Assembly (NCBI GenBank): GCA_037039685.1
Contig: JAWNGF010000008.1
Span: 1,302,001 to 1,366,000, forward strand
Reading direction: 5' to 3'
Length of the DNA: 64,000 bases
Source of the DNA: Ceratobasidium sp. AG-K
Taxonomy: Eukaryota > Basidiomycota > Agaricomycetes > Cantharellales > Ceratobasidiaceae
Each line of letters starts with the position of its first letter. The first letter of the stretch is position 1. A program made the position numbers and the translations under genes. Below the pieces are notes generated by a model. It was not told where the DNA came from. It did no database searches and worked only from the letters and a program-made list of their open reading frames with translations. Of the stretch, positions 13,314 to 24,266 are shown piece by piece.

Positions 13314-15010
13314 ATCGGAAATGAATTCGAGCCCAGTTGGTCTACTAAGCAATTACTGGTTGGTAAGATCGCAGACAAAGGTAGCACCAGGATAAGCAAC
13401 CGATCTGGGTAAGCAAGTGGAGAATGGCTGATATTGAATGGGTCAAATACTGCGAGCTCTGCTTTTAAGTACGTGCTTGCGGTCATCAACCAACGCCAGA
13501 AACTGACCGCAAGCAGGATACTACGTATACAACAAGTAGCAAGACAGCTGACATAGAGCAGACCCAGCCAGGAACCCACCCCGGTTCTCTGCGGACGTGG
13601 TACGATTAAGACCGCGGGAAGTCTCAGTGATCAGGACAGGTCTCCTGTGAGAGTCCCCCAAGTGGGCATAGCGCCCTGAGACCATCACGGAAATCGACTT
13701 GTATGGGTGTGCCCCCACAGTGCCATTGATTACCCGTCAGTTCATACACCGACAAGCAAAGGCCGTAGTGGGACGTTCGATCGGAGGGACTCGGAGCCGA
13801 ATCGGCTGAGTGTAACTTCCCCGGGGCCCGTCGATACCCAGCTTGCCAGGTTCAATTCTCACAAGAATGAGTTCTGTGTTGGGTAACTATCGCCTTGGCT
13901 ACGCACTTGAATATTGAGTAGCTGCGAATGACTAACGGAGGAAGCTTAGCGCGTGGGGGTAGCGAAACTCTCAAATCGCACGCATGCAGTAAGGATTCCG
14001 AATAGTTACGTAGGACCGATGAGGTCAAGTGTTCGTAACATTCGAAATATAGGCGTTTCCCGGCGGTACTGTATCTTAAAACTGACTGGAGGGATCGATC
14101 AGAGTCAGGTACAGAAAAAAGCTATCGGGGCACCGCCGGCAAGGACCCTCATACCTGGACCTGGGGTCTGGGCTGGCTGGTGATCGGTGATGGGCGCTCC
14201 CGGACATACGAAAAGATCGGACGTTGTGGCGCGAACGAGCCTTTTATGTTTGGTGGTTGGGGGTGCGGGTCAAAGACCCGACTGCATGCACAAGAGTGAC
14301 TGGGGCCATGGGTGCTTGGAATCACAGGAACAAATTAAACTGATTTACAAATATCGCAGGCACGGGGCGGGCAGGACACAATCGCACCCAATGGCAGTTT
14401 GTCTGTTTGACGATACAGAAGTGAACCCAGACGGTGAGACGTCCTTTTCTAGCTTCCACCATAATCTCCGTGTGCTCCGCAACGCCGATGAAACACAACC
14501 GCTACAGTCAAACTCCTGACTTTCGTACTGTAAATTACGTCCAGCGGGACGAGCAAACACGACCAGGGCACCGATGCTCAACCCGGCAAGCGAAGCCCGT
14601 GGACAGGAAAACTCACCGCAGGCCCACCGTACCTACCGCATGCCAGACCTGAGACGTGGAGTTTTGCCCCAGCGGCGAGTCTACGGTGGGATGTCATTGT
14701 CCGGTTCAATTCACGCCCATCCACCCAGCTCAGTCAAAACAGATATCGATACGATATGCGGAATACAAATGCGATGAACATACAATAAACCAAACCGAAC
14801 CTCCACCAACGGATGCTCTATCCATACCAGCGGGAGAATTACTTCTCGGGGTTGGGGTTCCTACACAGCCAGTCAGCTCCGTTCATCATAAAATATGAAA
14901 TTGGAGGGAGGGATCAGTTAGGAGCGAAAGACAAGATGAATGTTTGTCCACATGATGATTCGGTGTGAACTATGCATGTTGTATCATCCTCTCAATAAAC
15001 CAAACAACAC
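13314..15010. other. intergenic region, no supported gene
   Basis: Only short overlapping frames (60-110 codons) on both strands, none with a domain or convincing splice pairing. No tRNA could be folded. Confidence 0.45.
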
Positions 15011-15438
15011 TCACATGCGCCTCTTTCCGCCTGGGAGGGTGGTCACGTTTACGAAGCTAAATTCGCAAAATTTTAACACCGGGATAAGTACGGAATGGAA
15101 TGAGACGTACCGGCGAGTGTATAGCAGACGCTTCTTTGCGCGGCCCTTGGGAGTCTTTTTCTTTTCTTGTTTCTCGACTTTAGGAGTCTGAGACTTGACT
15201 TTGCCTGCGCGGGCGAGAGAGCCGTGGACTAGGGGTAAAATGGATCAGTACGGTGCACTTGAAAATCTTGCCCTAGGACCAGTTGCTACGCCACGAGTCC
15301 GCCATCCCTCCATATCCATCCCACGCCCGCTCAATACCACACGCAAGGAATCAAATATTCACCTATTCGCAAATAACGCCCGTTAGCACATTGTACACCC
15401 TCGGGAAATAAAATATGGATAATCTCACCTTTTCCCAT
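15011..15438 (-). CDS. RPS30: small-subunit ribosomal protein eS30
   Basis: Ribosomal protein of the 40S subunit. Three exons give a 57-aa basic protein: 15438-15429 (MGK), 15228-15111 and 15056-15011. The sequence runs [20 protein letters not shown], then [20 protein letters not shown], and ends [17 protein letters not shown], matching eS30 along its full length. Introns are 200 nt (after codon MGK, typical of ribosomal-protein genes) and 54 nt. No ubiquitin-like N-terminal extension is encoded, unlike the animal FAU fusion. It is divergently placed 123 bp from ATP23, suggesting a shared promoter. Confidence 0.93.
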
Positions 15439-15561
15439 GTTGTGTAGCGGTGATCAAGTGAGTAGCCCACACCGGGATCAAATGCGTCGGGCCGATGTGG
15501 AGCTATACAGATCCGCATCAGCCACACTCCAAGCGCTGGGATTAGTCACCACTTTTAACGT
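15439..15561. promoter_or_regulatory. shared divergent promoter region of eS30 and ATP23
   Basis: Only 123 bp separates the start codons of eS30 (minus) and ATP23 (plus), so both must initiate within or very near this interval. No clear TATA box is visible. Confidence 0.5.
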
Positions 15562-16455
15562 ATGTCTTCCTCTCAATCTGGATCTGGATCGACGGGACAA
15601 TTCCGGTCGACACAAGAAGCCAATGCGTTTGAGCGATGGAGGACTAGCCTTGCGCGGTTTACGGGCATGGGATTGAGCGAGGAGGACAAGGTTAGGCACG
15701 AAAAGCTCAAGGGGTTGGAGTTGGAAGAGTCTCAGTGGAAGAGGTGCGAGGCTTGGAAGACGGATTTAATGCGAAACAGTACGTCTCCACCTCACTGATC
15801 TCATTCACTTTACTAATTTATGTGATTCGCAGGCCCAGTCGTTGTATTCATGCTCAAACACCTCGCATCCGAAAACGCCAACCTCACACCCGCACACATT
15901 CACTGCGCACCGTGTGACGCGACTCGAGCTGGAGGATTCAGCCCCGAAGCCGGTATCCTGCTCTGCCAAGACCGGTTCATGTCCAAACGGCATATGCAAG
16001 ACACGCTTGTGCACGAGATGGTGCACATGTATGATCATGCCAAGTTTAATGTCGATTGGGGGAATTTGAGGCATCACGCGTGTTCCGAGGTGAGCTCTCT
16101 GCTGTGTTTGGGTTTTGGTGGTGTTGATGTTGGGGTAGATTCGGGCAGCGAGTTTGAGTGGGGATTGTCGGTGGTCGAGAGAGACACAGAGGGGGTTTAT
16201 GGCGTTTTCTAAGCAGCATCAAGTAGGTCTCCATCCCTTTCATTTGGGCGTAATTGACGATGTAGGCATGCGCGCGTCGACGAGCCATCTTGTCGGTAAT
16301 TGCAAATCCAGCGTGCAAGAGTCCGGAAGAGGCCGAACGTGCGGTCAACGAGGTGTGGGAGAGCTGTTTCAAGGATACGAGGCCGTTTGACGAGGTGCGT
16401 CCGAATGGGGATTGGGGGTGTAATCTAACCTGTTGCTTGGGGATAGATTTATTGA
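15562..16455 (+). CDS. ATP23: mitochondrial inner membrane metalloprotease ATP23 (peptidase M76)
   Basis: In yeast Atp23 processes the Atp6 precursor and assists F1Fo ATP synthase assembly in the intermembrane space. Five exons join in phase to 231 aa: 15562-15778, 15833-16089, 16139-16222, 16266-16394 and 16447-16455. The zinc metalloprotease signature [12 protein letters not shown] (HExxH) follows the conserved [20 protein letters not shown]. The C-terminal half has [19 protein letters not shown], then [16 protein letters not shown] and the ending [13 protein letters not shown]. The many cysteines fit a disulphide-stabilised intermembrane-space protein. The last exon encodes only Ile-Tyr-stop, but the highly conserved ending supports it. 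Confidence 0.95.
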
Positions 16456-16843
16456 ATTAAGCGGTTATTCCGATATATCCGTCGATCGGCTTAGACCCGG
16501 TTGTCTCGTGTAATTATATACAATTATATATCTTGTAGAGGGCATAAAGCAACGTGTGATGAACCTCGACTTGTACACGCTGGATCCGTGCATTGACAGA
16601 GTGCGTGAAATCCGGAAACCGGCTCGGCGGCTAATTGGTAGCCGATGCCAGCATAATTTGATGGCCCCAGTTGGCTTGCTCTCGACCCGTCCACCACACT
16701 CGTTCTCTTTGCCACTACACTTTCTTGCCTGCGCTGCTCTGTCCAGTTCCTGGCGTCTAGTGGCATTCTCCCTGTAACTTCAATTCTACCTCGAGTAAGT
16801 CCGCATCACATCGTACGACTCGCGCTGACGTCTGGCAGTTGTA
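16456..16843. other. ATP23-PEX13 intergenic region with a probable 5' UTR intron of PEX13
   Basis: A GTAAGT donor at 16795 and an AG acceptor at 16838 define a 44-nt interval ending five bases before the PEX13 ATG, a likely 5' UTR intron. No other feature seen. Confidence 0.5.
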
Positions 16844-17857
16844 ATGGGTTCCCCGCCAAAGCCTTGGGAACGCGCTGGAACCATGTCGGCACTCGCAGAC
16901 CCCGCACCTCCCGTCCCCTCGATCTCCGCATCGACACTTGCTCCTACCTCGTCCTCCGACGCCCCTCCCGTGCCCACCCGACCAGATAGCATCACCACAC
17001 CCCAGGCCCCAATCACGTCCCTCTCGCCCTTTTCCTCCAACACTTATGGCTCCTCCTACTCGCCATACAATCGATTTGGATCATATGGATCCAGCTACGG
17101 CGGCTACGGAGGAAGCATGTACGGCGGTAGCATGTACGGCGGAGGGATGTATGGTGGAGGAATGTACGGCGGGGGAATGTACGGACAACCACAATACGGC
17201 CCAGGGATGGACCCAAGTCTCACCCAATCCGTCGCTGCCTCGACTCAACAAGCGTTCGGTCTACTCGGAAACGTCGTCGGCACATTCACCTCGTTTGCCC
17301 AAATGCTCGACTCGTCATTTATGGCCACCCAGAGTTCGATCTTTGCCATCCTCGGCGTAGCAGACCAATTATCCCAGCTACGAGCGCTAGTGGGGCAGGT
17401 CGCTGGCGTATTCGGCCTAGTCGGCTGGATCCGAGGCTGGTTCTCGCGCGAGAAACGGGGCACGATGGCCGCAGACTTTAAAAAATTCATGAAGGGCGAC
17501 GACGGACCGCGTCCGAGCAAAAAGCCATTCATCATTATCCTCCTCGCGATATTCGGTCTCCCATACGTCATGCATAAACTCGTACGCGCCCTCTCGAATC
17601 GATTACCGCCCCCCGTCGAGCAATTCGACATGTCCAAGGTCCAATTCGCCACGGCCCTGTTTGACTTTACGACCTCGGACCAACTGGAGCTTGGCTTGAA
17701 GCGCGGTGACTTGGTCGCCATCGTCGGACGGACCGAGGCCGGAGACTGGTTCCGCGGCCGAACGCGCGAGGGAAAGCAGGGTTGGTTCCCAGCAAACCAC
17801 GTACAGATTATTAAAAAGGATGCGGTGAAAAAGGTCGATGAGCCCAAGACTGTTTGA
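16844..17857 (+). CDS. PEX13: peroxisomal import docking protein PEX13
   Basis: Peroxisomal membrane protein of the import docking complex that contacts PEX14 and cargo receptors. A single uninterrupted frame of 337 aa has the family layout: a Pro-rich N-terminus, a YG-rich segment with tandem GGSMYGG/GGGMYGG units (about residues 75-125), and the conserved block QQAFGLLGNVVGTFTSFAQM with MLDSSFMATQSSIFAIL. A membrane helix IIILLAIFGLPYVMHKLV follows, then a C-terminal SH3 domain (ATALFDFTTSDQLELGLKRG ... GDWFRGRT ... GWFPANHV). The tail is DAVKKVDEPKTV. A decayed copy of this tail lies at 23.6 kb, a relic of segmental duplication. Confidence 0.95.
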   Translation: MGSPPKPWERAGTMSALADPAPPVPSISASTLAPTSSSDAPPVPTRPDSITTPQAPITSLSPFSSNTYGSSYSPYNRFGSYGSSYGGYGGSMYGGSMYGGGMYGGGMYGGGMYGQPQYGPGMDPSLTQSVAASTQQAFGLLGNVVGTFTSFAQMLDSSFMATQSSIFAILGVADQLSQLRALVGQVAGVFGLVGWIRGWFSREKRGTMAADFKKFMKGDDGPRPSKKPFIIILLAIFGLPYVMHKLVRALSNRLPPPVEQFDMSKVQFATALFDFTTSDQLELGLKRGDLVAIVGRTEAGDWFRGRTREGKQGWFPANHVQIIKKDAVKKVDEPKTV

Positions 17858-20800
17858 TTGTAGTTTCCTTTTGTTTTCTTTGCTTTGTTCGGTGTATTAT
17901 ATCATGCGTAATTTACTTGTTGCCACATTAATGGGATTGATCGGTCATCGGTCATCGGGCAGTGCCCGTGATGTCATCAATGCCAGTGCTGTCCCGAAGG
18001 GGCCAATGCAGAGGTTGTACGGGTCGAGCATAGAAACGGAGTTGGCCGTCAAACGAATATGTGTTCCTCTATCATCATAGCCCTCAACGATAATTTACTT
18101 AACAGCCAGCGAGAAGGAACAAAGATCGGCGCTTAGCTGTATTGACAAACGCATGGCGCCTCTTCACCATAAGAAGGCAGATTTCCTTCGCCACAACACC
18201 GTTATCAACGCGGCTTCGATGCTTTTGCTGTACGCTCGGGGATTATGGCCGCATTATGAGCCTATGAATACGACCCACAAGAGGTCTTGGCAGCCATCTA
18301 GATCTCTCTCTCTGTTAAAATGGACAATAGTGAGGACCACACCGAGTTTGCGATGGATGAGTGGGACAGTATGAGGGCGCAGGTGAGTGTTAGACTGGCT
18401 TTTGACAATGTACTGATGGATTATAGATTTTAATCCAAGCAGTGTACGCTTTCATCAAGGACCAGAGGGAACAGGAGGGCAAGTCCGACCCCGAGTCCAC
18501 TGACAAGGTTGGGGAACCCAAGTCGGCACCGGAGCCTGTATCTGAACCCAAACCCAAACCCAAGCCTGAGCCCGAGCCGGTAAGTCATGTCATTCAAGAT
18601 TTCAGGCACCAGATCTAACCTAGCATAGGAATGCACTGCTAAATCGACATTCGATGGTTTCCTCACAAACCCTAGCCTAGACCTCACATGCTGGAGAGAG
18701 GAGCACGCCAACCTAGCAAAGGCATATCCGAGGAAACATAAAGACTGTTTCAGAATCATTTGGAAGATGGTAGACGTGCTCGAGCAGCGAGACGTCGAGA
18801 TCGACAAGTCAAGCCCTGTGGAGGAGTCCGGCTCCAGGACTTCTTGGATTGACCCTGACCTGGTGGATTTTCAAGACGGCCCAAATATTACTCCTTCCCA
18901 AACCGGTTCGGAAATCATCACTCTGGCCCAAAGTGACTCGAAATCTGCTCAAGTTAAGCCTACTTGCCAGGCGCAATCCGGGTCAAACCCACTCGTAATC
19001 GACCTCGTCAGGGATATCTGTGTTCTCACGTCCGCCCGCGATACAGGGTTCTCCTACCCCAACGCCGCAGACAAGCTTGTCTCCCTTCTTACCGCATCCA
19101 CACATGACACCTCACGAGCATTCGACCTCATAAGCGAAGCCGTATCCCTCGAGCGTGATCTCCTTTGGCGGAAACCCAGTCGGATCGGCGCGGGACGCAT
19201 CGTTAGACTCGATAGCGCTCTAGGGAAACTATATGCCCTCGCGCCCTCGTTGGATCTCCTTCGTGAGCGGATTTCCCTTATCCGGCAAGCCTTGCTCGTA
19301 GACCCATCTTGGACTCGGTTGATTAAACACTTGGCAGGTCTCTTGTCGATGCTGTACGACCAAACCTCGGATGACGAGGCGCTATACGAAGCTCAAGCAC
19401 TCCGAGCCGAGTACATCGGAAGGGACGAACAAGAATCGTGCATGGTTCTAGACCAAATGGAAGCCGAGTATATCAAGTTGTACACCCTTACCGACGTCGA
19501 TGTCTGGGTTGTTCAGCATACGAGTCTCGTCCAGGCTTCCATCGGTACACATTCCGCATGTCCCGGTCGAATTTTGGCGCTCATGGATGGCCTACAAAAT
19601 ATTTTCCAAAACGACAGGAATGATATGGTTCTTCTTGCGCGCGAGGCTGTCGGGTTGATCAATCGGGGGATGGGAATGAGTAACCAGCTCCGGGCGCTGA
19701 ACGTCCTGTATCAACGGCTCCGAGCATCCGAATCGAGTCCATCAAGCGCTCTACTCCCGCTCATTCCCCGAATCAACGCACTGGTCTCTGGGACTAAGCA
19801 CCGGGTTCAATCGCTTGGGTGGCTATCCGCTGTCGTTGTACCTAAACCCAAAATTCAGCATCCTCTCCAATCCGCCGCACTCGCCTGGGACGCCGTTGCC
19901 CAACTCGAATCTGACGACATGCCGATCCTGGAATGGGTGAACCCGGAACGACTCCGCTTTAACGACGAGACCAAGCAAGCTGATATCATGCACGACTTTA
20001 CCGATCATTTTACGCGGGAGGCTCGAAGATTCGGGGATGCCGACTCCATGCCCGAGGGTCCGCAGCGCGCCCTAGCGCTGATGACACATGCCATGCGGGT
20101 CCTGTCGTATAACAACCCCCAGCAAATCAGTATTGTTATCGGAACGCTGTATGAAGCCGTGCAAAACTTCAATCTACCCCGGGACCAGCGTATCCCTCCC
20201 GGTCATCCGATGCGACACGCAGTGGGCTCCCTTGGGCACGCGTTATTGATGCGCTATCGATGGTTTGGCGACGCTGAAGACATCGAAGAGGCAGTAGGGG
20301 CGCTCAAGTACGCCATGGCCGGTGCATTTCATCCCCAAGATCAACTTTTGATCATTATGCCTCTCGCCACCGCCTTCGAAGCGCGGTACCGTCGACTCGG
20401 AGATGATGCCGATGCCGCGGCCGCCCTGGGCATGGCCGGCGGGTAGCTCCTGAAGAAGCCGTCCCAGTCCCAGTCACTACTGATCATTGCGTATCGGCAG
20501 TTTGGCAAGGCGCTCGAATGCTACTTTGACGCTTCGGGAGAGATCACCTTGCTTGACCTCGCCGCTGGGATCATTCGGAAAGCGCTGAGACCTATGTCCT
20601 CGAATCATTGGGCCATGGCTGATTGCCTTGGGATCCTTGGCTCGATTCTCCGTAAACGGTTCTTGCACGTGCAGTCGCCCAAGGACCTAGCTGTATCAGA
20701 GAAGTTAACCTCGGTAGCCATCATGCAACAGGAAGAAGCAGGGCGCGCGAGTCAGGAGTTGCCATACACCCGCACAATCTATGCCGAGACGATGCTTACC

Positions 20801-22468
20801 AAGTACGAACACGATCCCAACCCCAAGTACCTCGATACCGCCATCACGTCATTCCGGTGCGTTCTCGACGAGCTCGGTCACGAAGAGGTTCTTCGTGCGG
20901 ACGCGAGTTATGGGCACGGAAACGCGCTGCGTATTAGAAACCAGGGCGAGGACCTTGCGGCTGCTGTGCACCATTTACGACAGGCCCTGCTCGTTCAGCC
21001 CGATGCGCGCCATTCACGATATCCACTATGGGCCTCTGGACTCTCGGTTGCGTTGATGCTCGAATTTCGTACGACCAATAACCCCGGGACGCTCCACGAG
21101 GCGATTGCCCTTTCCCAAACGGCCTCATCTCTCGTTTCAGACAAGGCGACGATACGAGCAGACATATATGCGCAGCTAGGGGAAGCCAAGTACTTGCTTT
21201 TCGAGTCGCGAAGGCACCCCGAAGATCTCGACTCGTGTTTATTAGCGTTCAAAGCGGCTGCGAATTCCGAAACCTCGCCTCGCCCTCGCTGCTTGAATTA
21301 CACCCGGCGATGGGAGGACATTGCTTCTTACCATAATCATCCCTCGTTGTGGCAAGCACTCGACTCAAGCCTAGGACATCAAAACAAACTTGCCGGGATC
21401 GCTCTCAACGCCAAAGACCGCCACGCGTACCTTGCCAAGAACCCCACCTCAGCTTCCCGAGCCGCTGCGCGAGCGATCCGCCAGGGAAACCTTCACCTTG
21501 CCGTCGAGTATCTCGAGCGTGGGCGATCTATCCTTTGGCGCCAAACTTTGGAACTCCGGTCGTCACTCGAGTCCCTGAGGCACCGGTCACCGGTACTCGC
21601 AGATGAACTGGCCGCCGTCGTCGAAGAGATCGATAGGCATGCCAGTATCCAGGGAGTTTCGGAAACTTCTTTCACTTTTATGGGGGTTCTCGACCCCGAT
21701 CTTATCCAACGGCAGAACCGAGTTCTCTCAGAACAATACGACACATTATTGGACCATATCCGCCAACTTCCAGGCTTCAGAGATTTCTTACGCCCGTTTT
21801 CATACGCGGATACCGAGGGGATTGCAGCTGAGGGTCCGGTCATTGTTTTGAACCTGTGCGACGAAGGTTGCGACGCTCTCGTTTTTCTCCAGTCGGGGAT
21901 TCATCGCGTCCCTCTCCCTAGTGCCAAATTTGAAGCATTGTCAACAATCAAGTCCGAAGTAACCAGAGCAGCCTCCCGCATCAAGTATGATGGTGGGGCC
22001 GAGATGGATTCACTGCTCCCTCGGGCCCTCCGTAAACTGTGGCTGACAACTGTTGAGCCGATTGCGACCTTTATCAAAGCCAACGACCTCACCGAAAAAA
22101 CGACTCTTTTGGTGTGTTACTGGAATCACTGAGCTACCCATTCACGCAGCCGGGCCATACCGTGCCGGGCAACGCTCCCTCCCTGACATGTTCATATCCT
22201 CGTATACCCCGACTCTTTCGGCGCTCATTCGTGGTCGAAAGGCAAAACAGGCCGCCGCCCCAGCTCGACCTCGACTCTTGGCCGTTGCGCAGACTCAAAC
22301 CTCAGGTTTCACTCCTCTTCCCTTTGCCTTGGAAGAGATCGCTGAACTCGAACGGCTAGAGGTTGTTGACACAGAACTACTCGATAATGATGCTCACGCC
22401 GGAGCGTTCATGTCGCAGCTTCACACCCACAGCTGGGTCCACCTTTGCTGCCATGGAACGACTAATAC
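17820..22468 (+). repeat. segmental tandem duplication, copy 1
   Basis: Runs from the last codons of PEX13, through its downstream flank, to the broken TPR-CHAT gene. Similarity to copy 2 stops abruptly at about 22468, right after the codons for CCHGTTN. Identity is patchy: most of the coding part is moderately diverged, but about 19.56-19.83 and 22.14-22.47 kb are nearly identical to copy 2. Confidence 0.8.
17858..18319. other. intergenic, upstream flank of the first TPR-CHAT copy
   Basis: No gene. The sequence aligns in blocks with 23.7-24.25 kb (for example around GTGATGTCATCAAT at both sites), showing that this flank was part of the duplicated segment. Confidence 0.6.
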
Positions 22469-22517
22469 TTCTGGCAGTCCTGAGCCAACTCCGTATCGAA
22501 TTAGATATCAACGGTGA
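18320..22517 (+). pseudogene. broken TPR-CHAT gene (copy 1)
   Basis: Parallels the intact paralogue at 24.3 kb exon by exon. Short acidic exons 18320-18382 and 18427-18579 keep correct phase, and the main exon starts at 18629. Three lesions are visible. An in-frame TAG at 20444-20446 interrupts the alpha-helical repeat region, and the same frame then continues with clear similarity (ITLLDLAAGI...). A frameshift near 22100 sits where the paralogue reads KRIFWCVAGLSELP. Homology is lost after 22468, removing the C-terminal part of the CHAT domain that carries the GACHSA cysteine; the upstream histidine motif HLCCHG remains. The product cannot be an active CHAT protease, although a truncated helical-repeat protein of about 600 aa could still be made. 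Confidence 0.85.
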
Positions 22518-22949
22518 CAATGGAACTGGTGGGTGCTGGGAAAATAATGAGCTGATTCGCGCTTGCGACCAGCTAATTGACATTCAAGAGGTTGGTCAGC
22601 ATCTCAAACACGCCCTGACTTCGTCATGCTGCGTCTACCATCCGAAATTGCCATTTTATTTTATTTTGCCATGGAAAGCTCTAATGGACTCTCGACCCTG
22701 GACCTCTGAGATGGCGACTGCTGCAGGAGGGACGTGAAGGCACAGACTAAGGCTTGACAACGCTCCCCGTTGCCTGCTGCTAGGTATTCAGCAGTGGAAC
22801 GTAGTATCCGCTAAGTTGCCTGCCTCCTCCATTTCAAACATGCGCATGTGATTACTAATTCGTTTTCTCCGCGTTAGATGAATGCCGCGTACGCTGTGTC
22901 AATCACAACGTGTTATGTTACGGTCGGTGCACGCTATCAACCATACACC

Positions 22950-23030
22950 GTCACGTGGCTCACTTTTTTTTTCGCATACATCTTTAACAAGCTACATGAA
23001 CGCAAGGTCAAACCGCTCAGTGAAAAATAA
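22950..23030 (+). repeat. short dispersed repeat, copy A
   Basis: After a T-run, the sequence ATACATCTTTAAC.AGCTAC and AGGTCAAACCGCTC recur at 48365-48440 inside the hAT-like element. Both copies can be read as YIFN(K/E)LHER(K/E)VKPL, so this may be a fragment of a once-coding exon. Confidence 0.6.
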
Positions 23031-23624
23031 GAACCACAGATCGGAAAAGAAAATTGGAAGGAAACTCTGTCCACACGAATGTAACTCAGGCACGGTCAGA
23101 AGAGAAATCCCACGAGGCGTTCACGTGGCTCACATGCGCACGCGCATGTCAAGCTCAGTTTCCTTGTCTCTCAGTGTAGTTCGTCCCCTTATTCACAGTT
23201 CCTGTTATGCATGCTGGGCGTCTGATTGTGTCACTTACTCCTACCTTCCCTCTCCTTCCCTCTTCATTGCTCCTTGATAATATGTACGGGCATTGGACCG
23301 AGAGTGTGCACCAGCCTGAGGCCTGTTATCTGTATACCTATCCATTTAGAATTCAATGCAACTTATTATTCTGTTTATCTGCTACTGTGAACAACCAAAC
23401 TAATTTCTGAATCCCAAACGCCCGAAGATACTAAATTACCTAAATAAAAGTAATCAATCTAATCCGTAATCCACTAATTCTCTAATTCGCGCTTAGGCTG
23501 AGGGAATCTTGTCCAGTAAGTCGAACTAATTTCACGTGAAAAAATCGGATACCCTTGTAATTCAGTAATTTGGCTTATTCGAGTCAAATTAGCTTTGCGA
23601 TTTTTTGCTGATGTATCAAAAATG

Positions 23625-23665
23625 ATGCAGTGAAAAAGGTTGATCATCCCAAGACTGTTTGGCTT
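23625..23665 (+). pseudogene. relic of the PEX13 C-terminus
   Basis: Reads DAVKKVDHPKTV, matching the PEX13 ending DAVKKVDEPKTV, with the stop codon mutated (TTTGAT to TTTGGC). The following bases also align with the PEX13 3' UTR. It marks the left end of the duplicated segment, copy 2. Confidence 0.8.
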
Positions 23666-23739
23666 CGGGATTTAGTATATTTTGTTTGTCTATGCCTTGT
23701 TCGTTGTGTGTGTACTCAGCAGAAAAAAAAAAGAAAATC

Positions 23740-23880
23740 CTGCAGAGTGCTCCGGAGCCAGGGCTTTGCTCAGGAGAGCTGCGTAGCCTCCGGAGCGCGC
23801 TGGGAGCGACACGATCACGTGCTCCGGAGCACTCGGGCAGCCTACGCAGCGCTCCCGCGCTCCGGAGCCTATTCTATTTT
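23740..23880. repeat. GC-rich cluster of GCTCCGGAGC palindromes
   Basis: Four copies of GCTCCGGAGC or CTCCGGAGC occur within about 130 bp, with several GCAGCG/GCGTAGCC-type half repeats between them, just after an A-run. The block is absent from the matching flank in duplication copy 1, so it was inserted or expanded after duplication. The 14-mer TTTTTGCTGATGTA occurs near 23602 and again near 23876, flanking the region as a direct repeat. Confidence 0.6.
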
Positions 23881-24266
23881 TGCTGATGTACTGCCATGTA
23901 TAGGTTGTATAGTTACATGTTACCGCGTTACTTGTGTGCCGGGCATATGTGACAGGCCGTGATGTCATCAATAGCAGTGTTGTCTATAACGGCCTAGCAA
24001 AACAGCGGTACGTATCAATCTGAGCACTCTCAGCTGGGTAGCTCTAAGCGGTCTCCATCGAGCTGTTATCATAGCCTGGATGATTCAGTTCACAGCCAAC
24101 AGGGAAAGGACTCCACAGCACCGCACAGCAATGCTCGATCATCTTCGCCACAACAACGTTATCACTCTGCTTCGGTCATTTAGCTATGTGTCGGGCATCA
24201 TGGGTACGACGGACATATAAAGCTTCCCACGGGCGCTAGCAAGCCACTCAACCTCTCTCTGATACG

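Larger units (their letters stand above)
22469..24266. other. intergenic region between the two TPR-CHAT copies
   Basis: Contains sequence unrelated to copy 2 (22469-22870), a short dispersed repeat (22950-23030), an AT-rich stretch (23400-23600), the PEX13-tail relic (about 23625-23665), a GC-rich palindrome cluster (23740-23880) and the duplicated 5' flank of the CHAT gene. No intact gene was recognised. Confidence 0.55.

Noticed and set aside
13840..13880. GGTTCAATTCTC resembling a tRNA T-arm
   Set aside because: The five bases on either side do not pair and no cloverleaf can be drawn.
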